A DNA stretch of 64,000 bases from an unicellular cyanobacterium SU3 (GTDB lineage Bacteria; Cyanobacteriota; Cyanobacteriia; Cyanobacteriales; Microcystaceae), in contig NETF01000058.1 of assembly GCA_002172675.1 (NCBI GenBank), positions 1 to 64,000 of the forward strand, written 5' to 3'. Shown in pieces: positions 52,948-61,273 of the stretch. Every line of letters begins with the position of its first letter. The first letter of the stretch is position 1. The position numbers were made by a program, and so were the translations under genes. The notes below the pieces were generated by a model. That model ran no database searches. It was not told the origin of the DNA and saw nothing but the letters and a program-made list of their open reading frames with translations.

Positions 52948-53982
52948 TTACTTTAAAATAGCATTCACTTTCACCACTTCGTCCGCCGGCCTTTTTTGAG
53001 AATAGGGTATTTTTCCTGTTGCTTCAGGATAGCCAAGGCCAATCATCATAATCACAAACTCGTGTTCTTTTAAGTCTAGAATTTTTCTGATTTTTTTCTC
53101 TCTATCTGGCAGATTAGGCCAATTAATACAAACACTGGCAAGTCCTAGGGTTTCTAAGGCATATAAAAAAGACATGGCAGAGAGCGAGGCATCTATAATA
53201 GGTGCATTGATATCTCTTTCATCAAAATAGCCATTGTAATTACCGACCATCACCACAACAGCCGGTATTTGATACCCAGCCACCCCACCAGGCACCTGAG
53301 ACAGTTTGTCAACTACTTTTTGCTCATTGTAAAAGTAATAATGGAAGGATTGTCGATTACAAGCACTTGGCGAGAGTTTTGCAATTTCATAAGCTTTCTT
53401 AATCACATCTTCGTCCACCTTTACATCTTTATAGTGCCTAACACTTCTTCTTCTAATTGAAAGCTCCATTAACTGCTCATAGGTGATATCAGAGCTAGGT
53501 CTCAACGCCTCATCATAAGGTATCTCGTTTTTAGGGAATCCATTGTTGCGGGTAGTACCTTCAAATGATTCAAAGGCTCTAGTAATGGTATTCGTATGAT
53601 TTACTTTACTAAAATATTCGTTTAACACCGATTTACCCCATCCAATACTTCCCTTATCAAAAGCCTTTGATTTTTCCCCTTCTACTAAATAATTTACGGT
53701 TTCGCCAATGTAATCTTCTGCAAATACAGGCTTTAAAGTAGCATAAGATAGCCCTTTTTCGAGCCTATGTATATTTCTTCGAAAATTGTAAAGATTATAT
53801 TTTTCTTTTCTATTCTTTTCGGTTCCCTTGTAAAGTGCTTTTATCTTGAATCTTAGTTTAAAAAAAGTTTGTATTAACCAATAAAAATATCCTAGTCCTA
53901 TTAGTCTAAAAAATCGATAACTGATTTTATTAACTAAAGCAATTGCTTTGAAAAAAGCACGGCTGAAAAATTTCATATTCAT
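52948..53982 (-). CDS. Nitroreductase-family flavoprotein with extra N-domain
   Basis: A 344-residue protein. Residues ~165-344 are the FMN-binding nitroreductase fold (LSIRRRSVRHYKDVKVDEDVI, LSPSACNRQSFHYYFY, LETLGLASVCINWPNLP, FVIMMIGLGYPEATGK). The first ~160 residues are extra: a basic/hydrophobic start (FSRAFFKAIALVNKISYRFFRLIGLGYFYWL) and a motif YNLYNFRRNIHRLEKGLSYATLKP, seen in nitroreductase relatives within polysaccharide clusters. It lies 12 bases before the pyruvyl transferase gene, pointing to a joint modification step, perhaps redox chemistry on a sugar or its carrier. The reaction is unknown. Confidence 0.85.
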   Translation of the reverse strand: MNMKFFSRAFFKAIALVNKISYRFFRLIGLGYFYWLIQTFFKLRFKIKALYKGTEKNRKEKYNLYNFRRNIHRLEKGLSYATLKPVFAEDYIGETVNYLVEGEKSKAFDKGSIGWGKSVLNEYFSKVNHTNTITRAFESFEGTTRNNGFPKNEIPYDEALRPSSDITYEQLMELSIRRRSVRHYKDVKVDEDVIKKAYEIAKLSPSACNRQSFHYYFYNEQKVVDKLSQVPGGVAGYQIPAVVVMVGNYNGYFDERDINAPIIDASLSAMSFLYALETLGLASVCINWPNLPDREKKIRKILDLKEHEFVIMMIGLGYPEATGKIPYSQKRPADEVVKVNAILK

Positions 53983-54015
53983 GGAATATTAGTTTAAAAA
54001 ATGCTAGCTTAAGTC

Positions 54016-55317
54016 TTATTTATCTTTTTTGTTCAACAAAGGTATTATAAAGAGAGAAGACAAAAGTAATTGTAGAAAAGAAAAGGTTCTTTTATCAAAA
54101 ACTGTAAATATTACTACGGCGAATAGCAATGAGACAATACTAGCATATGCAGCTCCTTCTCCACCAAATTTTGGAATCAATAAAAAATTCAAAATTATAT
54201 TAATTACAACACCAATAGAATGTCTTAAAATAGAAAAACGAGTTAGCTTTTCAACAATTAGCCACCTACTTAATACAGCCGCCGTAAAAGTGAGCAAAAG
54301 CGTCCAAATATGTATACGCATAATTGAAACTGAACTTAAATAGTCTTCACCAAACGAATAAAACACTAATTCATAAGCAAATAAATAAATTCCTAAACCC
54401 AAAATCCCCGCAATTGTTAACATTAACAATATCAATTTCCTCATCTTCGATTTATAATCAAATTCATTTTTCATCTTACTCTCAATAATAGCAGGAAAGA
54501 AAGTACCCACTATTAATCCTGGAATAAATGAAAATAGTTCTGAAATTTTTACAGCAGCTGAATAATATCCACCTTCTTTTTCGCTTAGTAATTCTACTAC
54601 CATTACTTGGTCTATCTTCATATATAATATTGCGCCTGCAGATGATATTACCATAGGCCAAGCTTCATGCATCATAGCTTTTGCAAACCCCAAGTTAAAC
54701 CGCCATTTAAATACCGACTTTTTATCTTTTTTATAATAAATCAATAGGAAAACAACGCCTATTAATTCCTCTAACAAGACTATTGCAGCAAGTATTAGAA
54801 ATGGCCACTCTAAAACTATAAAAAGAACAATTAAAACTGATCTAACAGCATAAGCTATATTTCTTGCTATAACTTTAAATTTCGACTTTACTATAGATTC
54901 AAAATAAAGTTCTATAACGCTAAATGGAGTAAAAAAGACTTTTAGGGCAATTAAAATACTTAGAATTGCTTTAAGCGAAAATGTAGGTTCATTCAAATAT
55001 AAATATCCACAAAGGAATATATAGCTTACTAAGGCTGCACTTATTCGTATCCAAAAAATTGTACCCATATATTCATGATGTGCTTTTTTATTTTCTATGA
55101 GAAATTTTATAGCTACACCATGTAAACCCGCTATGGCAATAGCTGCTAGAATGGAAGCATTGGCAACAGCATAATTATAAATACCATAGTTCGATGGGCC
55201 TAATTCTCTTGCTAACCATATAGCAATAAAATAGCCCCCAACTAATCTTAAAGAGTAGTCAAATAATAACCATAATAAATTCTTAACATACTTATCAGAT
55301 AAAGAAAACCGAGGCAT
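54016..55317 (-). CDS. Wzx-like polysaccharide flippase
   Basis: A 433-residue MOP-superfamily transporter with about 12 membrane segments. LLWLLFDYSLRLVGGYFIAIWLARELGPSNYGIYNYA is the characteristic N-terminus of the Wzx/RfbX group. It flips the completed undecaprenyl-linked repeat unit to the periplasm, where the Wzy-like protein of this cluster polymerises it. It is the first gene of the minus-strand cluster (33 bases before the nitroreductase gene) and is divergent from the motor operon at 55595. No perfect -7 element was found upstream. Confidence 0.9.
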   Translation of the reverse strand: MPRFSLSDKYVKNLLWLLFDYSLRLVGGYFIAIWLARELGPSNYGIYNYAVANASILAAIAIAGLHGVAIKFLIENKKAHHEYMGTIFWIRISAALVSYIFLCGYLYLNEPTFSLKAILSILIALKVFFTPFSVIELYFESIVKSKFKVIARNIAYAVRSVLIVLFIVLEWPFLILAAIVLLEELIGVVFLLIYYKKDKKSVFKWRFNLGFAKAMMHEAWPMVISSAGAILYMKIDQVMVVELLSEKEGGYYSAAVKISELFSFIPGLIVGTFFPAIIESKMKNEFDYKSKMRKLILLMLTIAGILGLGIYLFAYELVFYSFGEDYLSSVSIMRIHIWTLLLTFTAAVLSRWLIVEKLTRFSILRHSIGVVINIILNFLLIPKFGGEGAAYASIVSLLFAVVIFTVFDKRTFSFLQLLLSSLFIIPLLNKKDK

Positions 55318-55594
55318 TAGTGTAGATTCACCACATTTTGAGGATTATTGAAACAATATCCTTTTGCAATTAAAAAAATTCAAATGCGAAATTAATCCCT
55401 TTAAATTAAAAAGTTTCAACAATTTTTGTGATTTTACAGGTCTACAATAAAGTTCTTATCTTTTTTGCCATTTTTCCGTAAATTATATTCAGTATTCTGC
55501 TTATTTTCAGAATAATTTTTGCTTATTTCCGACAAAAGCTATTAATTGAACGATATTAATTTTTTGTAACACTTTTTCAACTAAACAGAACACC

Positions 55595-56851
55595 ATGATT
55601 TCGGGTGATATATATTTCATCATTGAAGCAGTAGTAATTATCATCATTATTCTAGCGCAGTTAGGTGCATTTTTTAGCAATAACCTGACTATTAGAAAAA
55701 TCAAAAAGATATTTCCTGCTGGTCATAAACTTGGATTCGAGTTTACGAATCAACATAAGACTGAAGGCAGTGCCTCTGATGAAGATACTGCTATAACAGA
55801 AGCCAATAAAATAGCATTGCTCAAAAAAGACAGTGCTTTTAGTGAAACATTCAACGAGATAGTTGAATCTACCAACAACTATTTAATCCGTAATAAAGGT
55901 GCTGCCAATATTGAAGACTTACAAGATTTAGCCGAACGCAAGTCTAAGTCTATGGAAGATACGATTGATACTACTATAGCTTTCCCGCTTTATTTAGGCC
56001 TATTAGGTACTTTCACTGGGGTAATTATCGGTTTAATTAAAATTGCCAGCGATGGTGTGAGTGATCCCGCGATACAATCTTTTATAGGTGGCGTGTTAAT
56101 AGGTATGATCGCCTCTGCATTTGGCTTATTACTTACTGTTAGAAGTAACCAATTATACAAAGAAGCAAAAAAACGCAGAGATGGAGACTTATTCGAATAC
56201 CTCAATTTCGTTCGAATGAATATCGTTTCCCGCTCCTACAAAGCATTGCCTACCGATATGAAAAAGGTACAATATCAATTGGCTTCTTTTACCCAAGAAT
56301 TTACAAATTACCAAAATGATTTAAGTGTTTCCCTTGGCAATACTTTAAAGCGTTTTGAAGAATTACAAGAAGTAATGGAAGGTATAAAAGGGCTGGAACC
56401 AGGCCTGAAACATATCGCCCAAAGTATTAGGGACAACAACGATTTAGTTGTGAAGCAAGCCGAAACAATCGGAAACATTACCCAACGCACAGCTGGAATG
56501 ACTCGTGAAATAGATGACCATTTAATAAAAGTAGATGGTAAAATTCAACAATTGGCAAGTAGCGAAAATGGTGAACAATCTGACATATATGCTGAGACTA
56601 GAGAAGTAAACAAAGGAATTCTTAGCAAACTAGAAGAAAGTGATATTTCTAATAAACAAATGTTGGCGCAGGTCAGCAACTTGTATTCATTTTTACAAAA
56701 GTCCTTAGATAGTGCCGAAAGTAATGAAGGCAGCTTTTTAAATTCATTTTCCTTTAAATTATTTACTTTTTTAGGTACTGTGCTTTCCATCTTAGGCATT
56801 ACTATAGGCATTTGGTATATCACCAATGAGATTATTCCTCTCTATTTTTGA
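55595..56851 (+). CDS. MotA/ExbB/ZorA-like ion-channel subunit with long tail and C-terminal TM
   Basis: A 418-residue membrane protein. TM1 is at residues ~6-27; a charged segment follows; then a helical pair at ~127-149 (FPLYLGLLGTFTGVIIGLIKI) and ~161-183 (IQSFIGGVLIGMIASAFGLLLTV), the MotA/TolQ/ExbB signature. Residues ~185-380 are a long, mostly helical domain with heptad-like stretches, and a further TM lies at ~389-410. The long tail recalls ZorA of Zorya, but the final TM is unusual for either MotA or ZorA. With the next gene it should form a proton- or sodium-driven motor (expected 5:2). First gene of a four-gene operon, 66 bases before the partner. Confidence 0.85.
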   Translation: MISGDIYFIIEAVVIIIIILAQLGAFFSNNLTIRKIKKIFPAGHKLGFEFTNQHKTEGSASDEDTAITEANKIALLKKDSAFSETFNEIVESTNNYLIRNKGAANIEDLQDLAERKSKSMEDTIDTTIAFPLYLGLLGTFTGVIIGLIKIASDGVSDPAIQSFIGGVLIGMIASAFGLLLTVRSNQLYKEAKKRRDGDLFEYLNFVRMNIVSRSYKALPTDMKKVQYQLASFTQEFTNYQNDLSVSLGNTLKRFEELQEVMEGIKGLEPGLKHIAQSIRDNNDLVVKQAETIGNITQRTAGMTREIDDHLIKVDGKIQQLASSENGEQSDIYAETREVNKGILSKLEESDISNKQMLAQVSNLYSFLQKSLDSAESNEGSFLNSFSFKLFTFLGTVLSILGITIGIWYITNEIIPLYF

Positions 56852-56917
56852 TAATAGTGCTTATGCCATGTGCTAGAAAAGAATAAAATGAATTGCTAAC
56901 AATGTATTCATATCAAA

Positions 56918-57736
56918 ATGAAAAACAGTTCTAAAAATATATTCTGGGCAAGTTATGCAGATTTAATGACTGCCCTTTTCATTATCACCCTTACCCTCTT
57001 TATTTTAAGTTATAAGTTGTTTAAAAATAAAGAAGCAGGTTTAGAAGTATTACAAGCTGAATTATTACTTAGAAGTGACCAAATAGCTGAGCAAGAAAAG
57101 GAATTGGAACGGATCAGTAGTTACCTCATCTCTGAAAAGAACTTGGCAGATTCGCTGGTAAAACAACTAGAAAATGAGCGCGGTAGACTATTGGTAATGG
57201 AAGAAGAGTTTAGGAAATTAAAAGAAATAGAAGAAGCCATCTCTAAATTAGATTCGCGTTATTTTACTTACCAACCTCAGTTTAAAAGACACGTGTTAAA
57301 ATCCGACGTGCAATTTGCCACAGGATCTGCAATTATCAGGCAAGAGTATCATGGCATGCTCGAAAATGCTGGTAAAGCACTTAAAACATTGATGGATAGT
57401 CTCAATAGTGAACTTAATATCAAGTACTTATTGGTGATTGAAGGAAGTGCTTCTAAAGACAATTATACCCGTAATTATGAATTGAGTTATGAGCGTGCAC
57501 TCCAACTCGAAAAATTATGGACCAGGCAAGGTATTGAGTTTGATCAGAATAAAATACAGGTAATCATATCAGGCAGTGGTACTGGAGGTATTGGCCGTGT
57601 AGCAAATAACGAGCGACTCAACCAAAGGTTCCTCATTTACATAATCCCGAAAGTAGGTACAATTGATACGGTTGATTGGGAAAGATTAGATCAAATAAGT
57701 TCTGAGCTAAATCCTGAAACCGAAGAAGAAAACTAA
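56918..57736 (+). CDS. MotB/ZorB-like stator subunit with OmpA domain
   Basis: A 272-residue protein. The single TM (~10-36, FWASYADLMTALFIITLTLF) contains Asp15 in the Y-A-D-L-M context, matching the proton-carrying Asp of MotB and ZorB. A coiled coil follows (~45-110), then an OmpA-like peptidoglycan-binding domain (~125-250: DVQFATGSAIIRQEYHGML, NYELSYERALQLEKLW, SGSGTGGIGRVANNERLNQR). It would anchor the motor to the cell wall while ions pass. This is the classical partner of the previous gene. It is not part of a flagellar or gliding locus here. Confidence 0.9.
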   Translation: MKNSSKNIFWASYADLMTALFIITLTLFILSYKLFKNKEAGLEVLQAELLLRSDQIAEQEKELERISSYLISEKNLADSLVKQLENERGRLLVMEEEFRKLKEIEEAISKLDSRYFTYQPQFKRHVLKSDVQFATGSAIIRQEYHGMLENAGKALKTLMDSLNSELNIKYLLVIEGSASKDNYTRNYELSYERALQLEKLWTRQGIEFDQNKIQVIISGSGTGGIGRVANNERLNQRFLIYIIPKVGTIDTVDWERLDQISSELNPETEEEN

Positions 57737-57798
57737 GCATTGTTTTTTAGTAGAATACTGCATCATTATTTTTGTACTTCATTACGAAAGTATAAATC

Positions 57799-58389
57799 AT
57801 GAAAATTCACTTGAATAGGATTTTAGTGAAATGTAAGCCAGCTTTTGCAGTAAGCGTTATAGCTATTTTTTGTGCTAGTTGCGGGGTAGAATTGCAGTTA
57901 TACGAGTGGGAAAACATGGATTTGTTCTTACTCAATACTAATACAAGAGATACATTGGAGGATGCTACTATCATCGATATAGATAACTTTGCTATTTTAG
58001 TTTCTCTCAATCCTGAAAATACCATTACTGTTAGGTCTAGTGATTGGGTGAATGCATCAGATGGTTTTCAAGCTAACGATGAAATAACAAGCATTGAAAT
58101 TACCAGTAACCAAGATTATAACGATGAAAATGCGAGTGGGGAATTGCTAAACGATGTGTTCAGGGCAGCATTTATCAATGAACCAACTATTATTTTCACT
58201 TTAGAAAACTTTCCAGACGAATTTGGCAAACAATCTAATGTAATTGATGAGGGGTTTGAACTAATCCCTTTTACTTCTAGTGAAGTTCCCATAATTCGAG
58301 ACTCTTTAAGAACTTTTACGGTAAGAGTCGCTTTAAAAAATGGTGGTACTTTTTTCCAAACCACAGCTCCAATTAGAATCCAACAATAG
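57799..58389 (+). CDS. Lipoprotein in the motor operon
   Basis: A 196-residue lipoprotein: signal to FCASC, lipidated Cys28, then a beta-rich, acidic mature domain (YEWENMDLFLLNTNTRDTLEDATIIDI, DDEITSIEITSNQDYN-like stretches, RTFTVRVALKNGGTFFQTTAPIRI). No family recognised. It is membrane-anchored on the periplasmic side, where it could contact the OmpA-domain subunit encoded 62 bases upstream. The even spacing of all four genes (62-69 bases) supports one operon. Confidence 0.65.
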   Translation: MKIHLNRILVKCKPAFAVSVIAIFCASCGVELQLYEWENMDLFLLNTNTRDTLEDATIIDIDNFAILVSLNPENTITVRSSDWVNASDGFQANDEITSIEITSNQDYNDENASGELLNDVFRAAFINEPTIIFTLENFPDEFGKQSNVIDEGFELIPFTSSEVPIIRDSLRTFTVRVALKNGGTFFQTTAPIRIQQ

Positions 58390-58458
58390 AACAATTAAAT
58401 TTGTCTGCATATAACTAATATTTGCCTAAACTCTACTTATAATATAAGTATTATCTAT

Positions 58459-58980
58459 ATGAAAACTAAGCTATTATATCAATTACCTCCTGGTGTATCA
58501 GGGTTTTATGAAGAAAATAAGGCGACACCTGCCAAAGCAGATGTGTACTTGTTTCGCAGGTGTTGTGAACAATTAGCCGAAAATTCCAACTATCACTTAT
58601 ATAATTTTTACGATTTTAGTGAATCGGCTACTAAAAGTTACCATTTGGCCATATTTAAACATACTACCAATGGTTATTTCCTTGTATTCTGTAATCGCTA
58701 TTATCCCTTGGTTGCTTTTAGCAAAGTAGAAGATGATGCAAACATAGAAAAGGCTGATTTGCAACTTCCTAATAATGAATTTATTGACGATGATTTGCTG
58801 AAGCAATATTTTAAAGAAAACTTTGAAGTATTGAACAGTGATTACTTAGGCATTACGGTAGATGCTGATAATGAAGAAGATGCTATTACGGTAAAACAAC
58901 TTACTTTTTATGAGTTTGCAGAATTCTCTTTCTGGAAACCACAAGTATTGGCAGACATAGTTTTTAACAATTGGGGATAG
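58459..58980 (+). CDS. Small cytoplasmic protein in the motor operon
   Basis: A 173-residue protein without signal peptide or TM. It has aromatic and acidic stretches (YHLYNFYDFSESATKSYHLAIFKHTTNGYFLVFCNRYYPLVAF, LGITVDADNEEDAITVKQLTFYEFAEFSFWKP) and two adjacent cysteines near the N-terminus. I recognise no family. It is the fourth and last gene of the run, 69 bases after the lipoprotein gene. It could be a cytoplasmic effector or regulator of the channel; this is inference from position only. Confidence 0.6.
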   Translation: MKTKLLYQLPPGVSGFYEENKATPAKADVYLFRRCCEQLAENSNYHLYNFYDFSESATKSYHLAIFKHTTNGYFLVFCNRYYPLVAFSKVEDDANIEKADLQLPNNEFIDDDLLKQYFKENFEVLNSDYLGITVDADNEEDAITVKQLTFYEFAEFSFWKPQVLADIVFNNWG

Positions 58981-59010
58981 AAGACATGATTGTTTCTATA
59001 TGAAATTTTT

Positions 59011-59080
59011 CGGTGCGAAGTACTCGGTGCGAAGTACTCGGTGCGAAGTACTCGGTGCGAAGTACTCGGTGCGAAGCACT
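59011..59080. repeat. Five tandem copies of a 14 bp GC-rich repeat
   Basis: The unit CGGTGCGAAGTACT occurs five times in a row without gaps; the last copy differs by one base (GCACT). A 14 bp period cannot keep one reading frame, so it is not a coding repeat. It is much richer in GC than its surroundings and follows the motor operon by 30 bases. A second feature nearby is the hairpin ATGTTGTT-GTCGAT-AACAACAT at 59122-59143, followed 14 bases later by a T run, possibly part of a terminator. Confidence 0.9.
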
Positions 59081-59213
59081 TAAGCCTGAAATTTGATGCT
59101 ACTTTTACATACATTTAACAGATGTTGTTGTCGATAACAACATTGGAGGAAGTAGTCTTTTTTTTGAAGATTGTCAAACTTTTCAAGTAAAATCATAAAG
59201 CACCACATGGTTG

Positions 59214-59606
59214 TTACATTATCCCCATTTTGAAATGCTCAAGTACGGTTGGAGAGCTATACATTTGAAATCCAAAATTTGCAAAAAAAAGGAATAAGGC
59301 GGGCAATTGCATAGAAGTATTGAAATAATTTCCATTAAGATCTTTCTCTTTCAATTGTAGATGGATGGTTTTAATGAAGCCATTATTATAAAATTTTGAT
59401 TGGCTAAAATCCATTATAATTTCTTTTACCTTTAGTTTTTTGACTATCTCCTTAAGTTCATCTTTTGTTGTTCGTGGAGATAAAACAAGCTTTACCTTCT
59501 CTGTATCCATTTCAAAAGTAGTATTTCGATGTTTTTTGAAAAGTGAAAACAGATTAAAAATGGGAGTAAAAATATTAGATATAAATTGAAAAAATCGAAA
59601 AACCAT
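59214..59606 (-). CDS. Small hypothetical protein with N-terminal hydrophobic segment
   Basis: A 130-residue protein. The first ~22 residues are aromatic and hydrophobic (FRFFQFISNIFTPIFNLF), followed by strand/helix sequence DTEKVKLVLSPRTTKDELKEIVKKLKVKEIIMDFSQSKFYNNG. The last part ends PALFLFFANFGFQMYSSP. No family recognised. The middle could be a small alpha/beta domain. It stands alone on the minus strand, facing the motor operon across the tandem repeat. Confidence 0.45.
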   Translation of the reverse strand: MVFRFFQFISNIFTPIFNLFSLFKKHRNTTFEMDTEKVKLVLSPRTTKDELKEIVKKLKVKEIIMDFSQSKFYNNGFIKTIHLQLKEKDLNGNYFNTSMQLPALFLFFANFGFQMYSSPTVLEHFKMGIM

Positions 59607-59708
59607 GATACACTATTTTAGATTTATATGTCATGATTATTCTCGAAATATTACAAAGCTATTATTAAGTTGAACCTAATAAACCAATGCTTTTCGGGTA
59701 GTATTCTT

Positions 59709-60275
59709 TCAAAGTACTCCTAACTCAACTAATTGAGCATATAATTTATGAACGGGCATTCCCACTACATTAAAATAAGAACCTTCAATTTTTTCAATTC
59801 CAATCATACCTATCCACTCTTGTATGCCGTATGCACCTGCTTTGTCGTAAGGTTGGTATTGATCTATATAATAATTCATTTCTTTTTCTGTAAGCGTTTT
59901 GAAGAAAACTTTGGTCTCATCTTCTAACAAATAAGTTTCACCTCTAAATAGTATACAAGCAGCAGAAATAACCGCATGTTCCCTACCCGATAGTTTCTCT
60001 AACATTCCAATGGCTTCTTGCTTATCGGCTGCTTTTTCTAACAAAGCATTATCGAGTACTACTGTAGTATCTGCAGTAATGATTAAGTCATCAGTAAAAT
60101 CTTCTGTATTAAAAGCTTTAGCTTTTTTTTCGGCCAAAAAACCTGCTATTTTTTGCTTAGGTAAATCTGCAGGATAGTTTTCTTCTACAGGTTTCACGAC
60201 TATCTCAAATTCTTTAATAATATGAGTCAACAATTCTTTCCTTCTAGGTGATTGAGACCCTAAAATTATACGCAT
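59709..60275 (-). CDS. maf: Maf family nucleotide pyrophosphatase
   Basis: A 188-residue Maf protein. It begins LGSQSPRRKELL, the phosphate-binding motif; ITADTTVVLDNALLEKA and LSGREHAVISAA follow, and YDKAGAYGIQEWIGMIGIEKIEGSYFNVVGMPVHKLY is the conserved C-terminal block. These proteins hydrolyse dTTP, UTP or modified nucleotides (YhdE type) and may affect septation. The length and motifs are typical. It is cytoplasmic, with 250 bases of unassigned sequence upstream. Confidence 0.94.
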   Translation of the reverse strand: MRIILGSQSPRRKELLTHIIKEFEIVVKPVEENYPADLPKQKIAGFLAEKKAKAFNTEDFTDDLIITADTTVVLDNALLEKAADKQEAIGMLEKLSGREHAVISAACILFRGETYLLEDETKVFFKTLTEKEMNYYIDQYQPYDKAGAYGIQEWIGMIGIEKIEGSYFNVVGMPVHKLYAQLVELGVL

Positions 60276-60525
60276 CTAGGTTTATTATTTGATGAACAAA
60301 GCGACAAAAAAACAAAAGAAAATGAGCGCTTCAAATATTTATTACTTTAGAATTTTAAGAAATTTGAGACTCCTATTTATCATTATATTGGAAGTTGTAA
60401 GCGTAAATTGCAAAGTTGACTTCCGATATGTAAGAATAATTTTAATATGTTTTTCTTTGACATAATTAGTATTGAAAGAAATCGAAATAACTATCTTCCT
60501 GACTTGTAGTTAAATAAACCCCAAC

Positions 60526-61122
60526 TCACTCCCTCTCACTTTCCAACTCTACTATAATTTCATTTCTGCGATTAATTACTTCATAAGGTGGGTTGTAACC
60601 TAAAAAGTAAAATTGGTCAGTGTAGGCTATCCCTTCGGCTTTTAATGCTGCTTCTAGTTTTGCTTTGTATTTGGCTATTATATGATCATCGGACCAGCCA
60701 CCAAAGGTAATGGCAGCCACCGTTTTTGCTGGAACTTCTCTAAATTCTATCTGCTTTTGGTTGGGTTGTGGTAGGTTTTCTTTGTTGTATTTTTTCGGCA
60801 CCATAAACATCATGGTCATAGAATCTTCTAGAGACATGGCCACTGGTGAGGTCATCGCTATTTTTTCATTCTTTTCATTGTCTCCAAAAATATAGCCTGC
60901 TAAAATGGAGAACCCCCTACTCGATGCCCTTTTATATTGATTAGATGGAAGTTTTACGGCAGTAAACAAGCTAGCCTCATAACTGCGCACTTCAAACGTA
61001 TCATACTTTTTTAAAACCTTATAAGGATAAGTTTCAATTTCATTTTGCTGACCCATGGCAAAAAATTGTATAATGAAGAAAACTAATACGATTATGCCTA
61101 TTGATATGAAAAGTATTCTCAT
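60526..61122 (-). CDS. SOUL haem-binding family protein
   Basis: A 198-residue protein with one N-terminal hydrophobic segment (ILFISIGIIVLVFFIIQFFAMG), then the SOUL domain: YPYKVLKKYDTFEVRSYEASLFTAV, FSILAGYIFGDNEKNEKIAMTSPVAM, FMVPKKYNKENLPQPN, and the conserved TVAAITFGGWSDD and YFLGYNPPYEVINRRNEI. SOUL proteins bind haem or related tetrapyrroles. The N-terminal anchor places the domain in the periplasm or on the membrane. Adjacent genes give no function. Family identity is sure; the role is not. Confidence 0.88.
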   Translation of the reverse strand: MRILFISIGIIVLVFFIIQFFAMGQQNEIETYPYKVLKKYDTFEVRSYEASLFTAVKLPSNQYKRASSRGFSILAGYIFGDNEKNEKIAMTSPVAMSLEDSMTMMFMVPKKYNKENLPQPNQKQIEFREVPAKTVAAITFGGWSDDHIIAKYKAKLEAALKAEGIAYTDQFYFLGYNPPYEVINRRNEIIVELESERE

Positions 61123-61273
61123 CTGTAGAAGAAAATTGGTAGAACTGCGATTTTTTTATGCTTTTAATTTCAACTTTTTGTAGTTAAAGACTGTTCAGCT
61201 TAAAATCTATTCGATACAATCTTTTCGTATCAATACTTATTTTTTTTGGGTTACAATTAAAGCCTACTTCTAT

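Noticed and set aside
55595-58980. Complete Zorya defence system
   Set aside because: Only the motor-like pair is present; no ZorC, helicase ZorD or HNH ZorE gene follows, and the last two genes match none of these.
59011-59080. CRISPR or protein-coding repeat
   Set aside because: The copies are directly adjacent with no spacers, and a 14 bp period breaks any reading frame.
60322-60465. 47-codon hydrophobic ORF upstream of maf
   Set aside because: It has a possible AAAAGAA site before its ATG, but no promoter, no known family and no conserved-looking pattern; chance is as likely.
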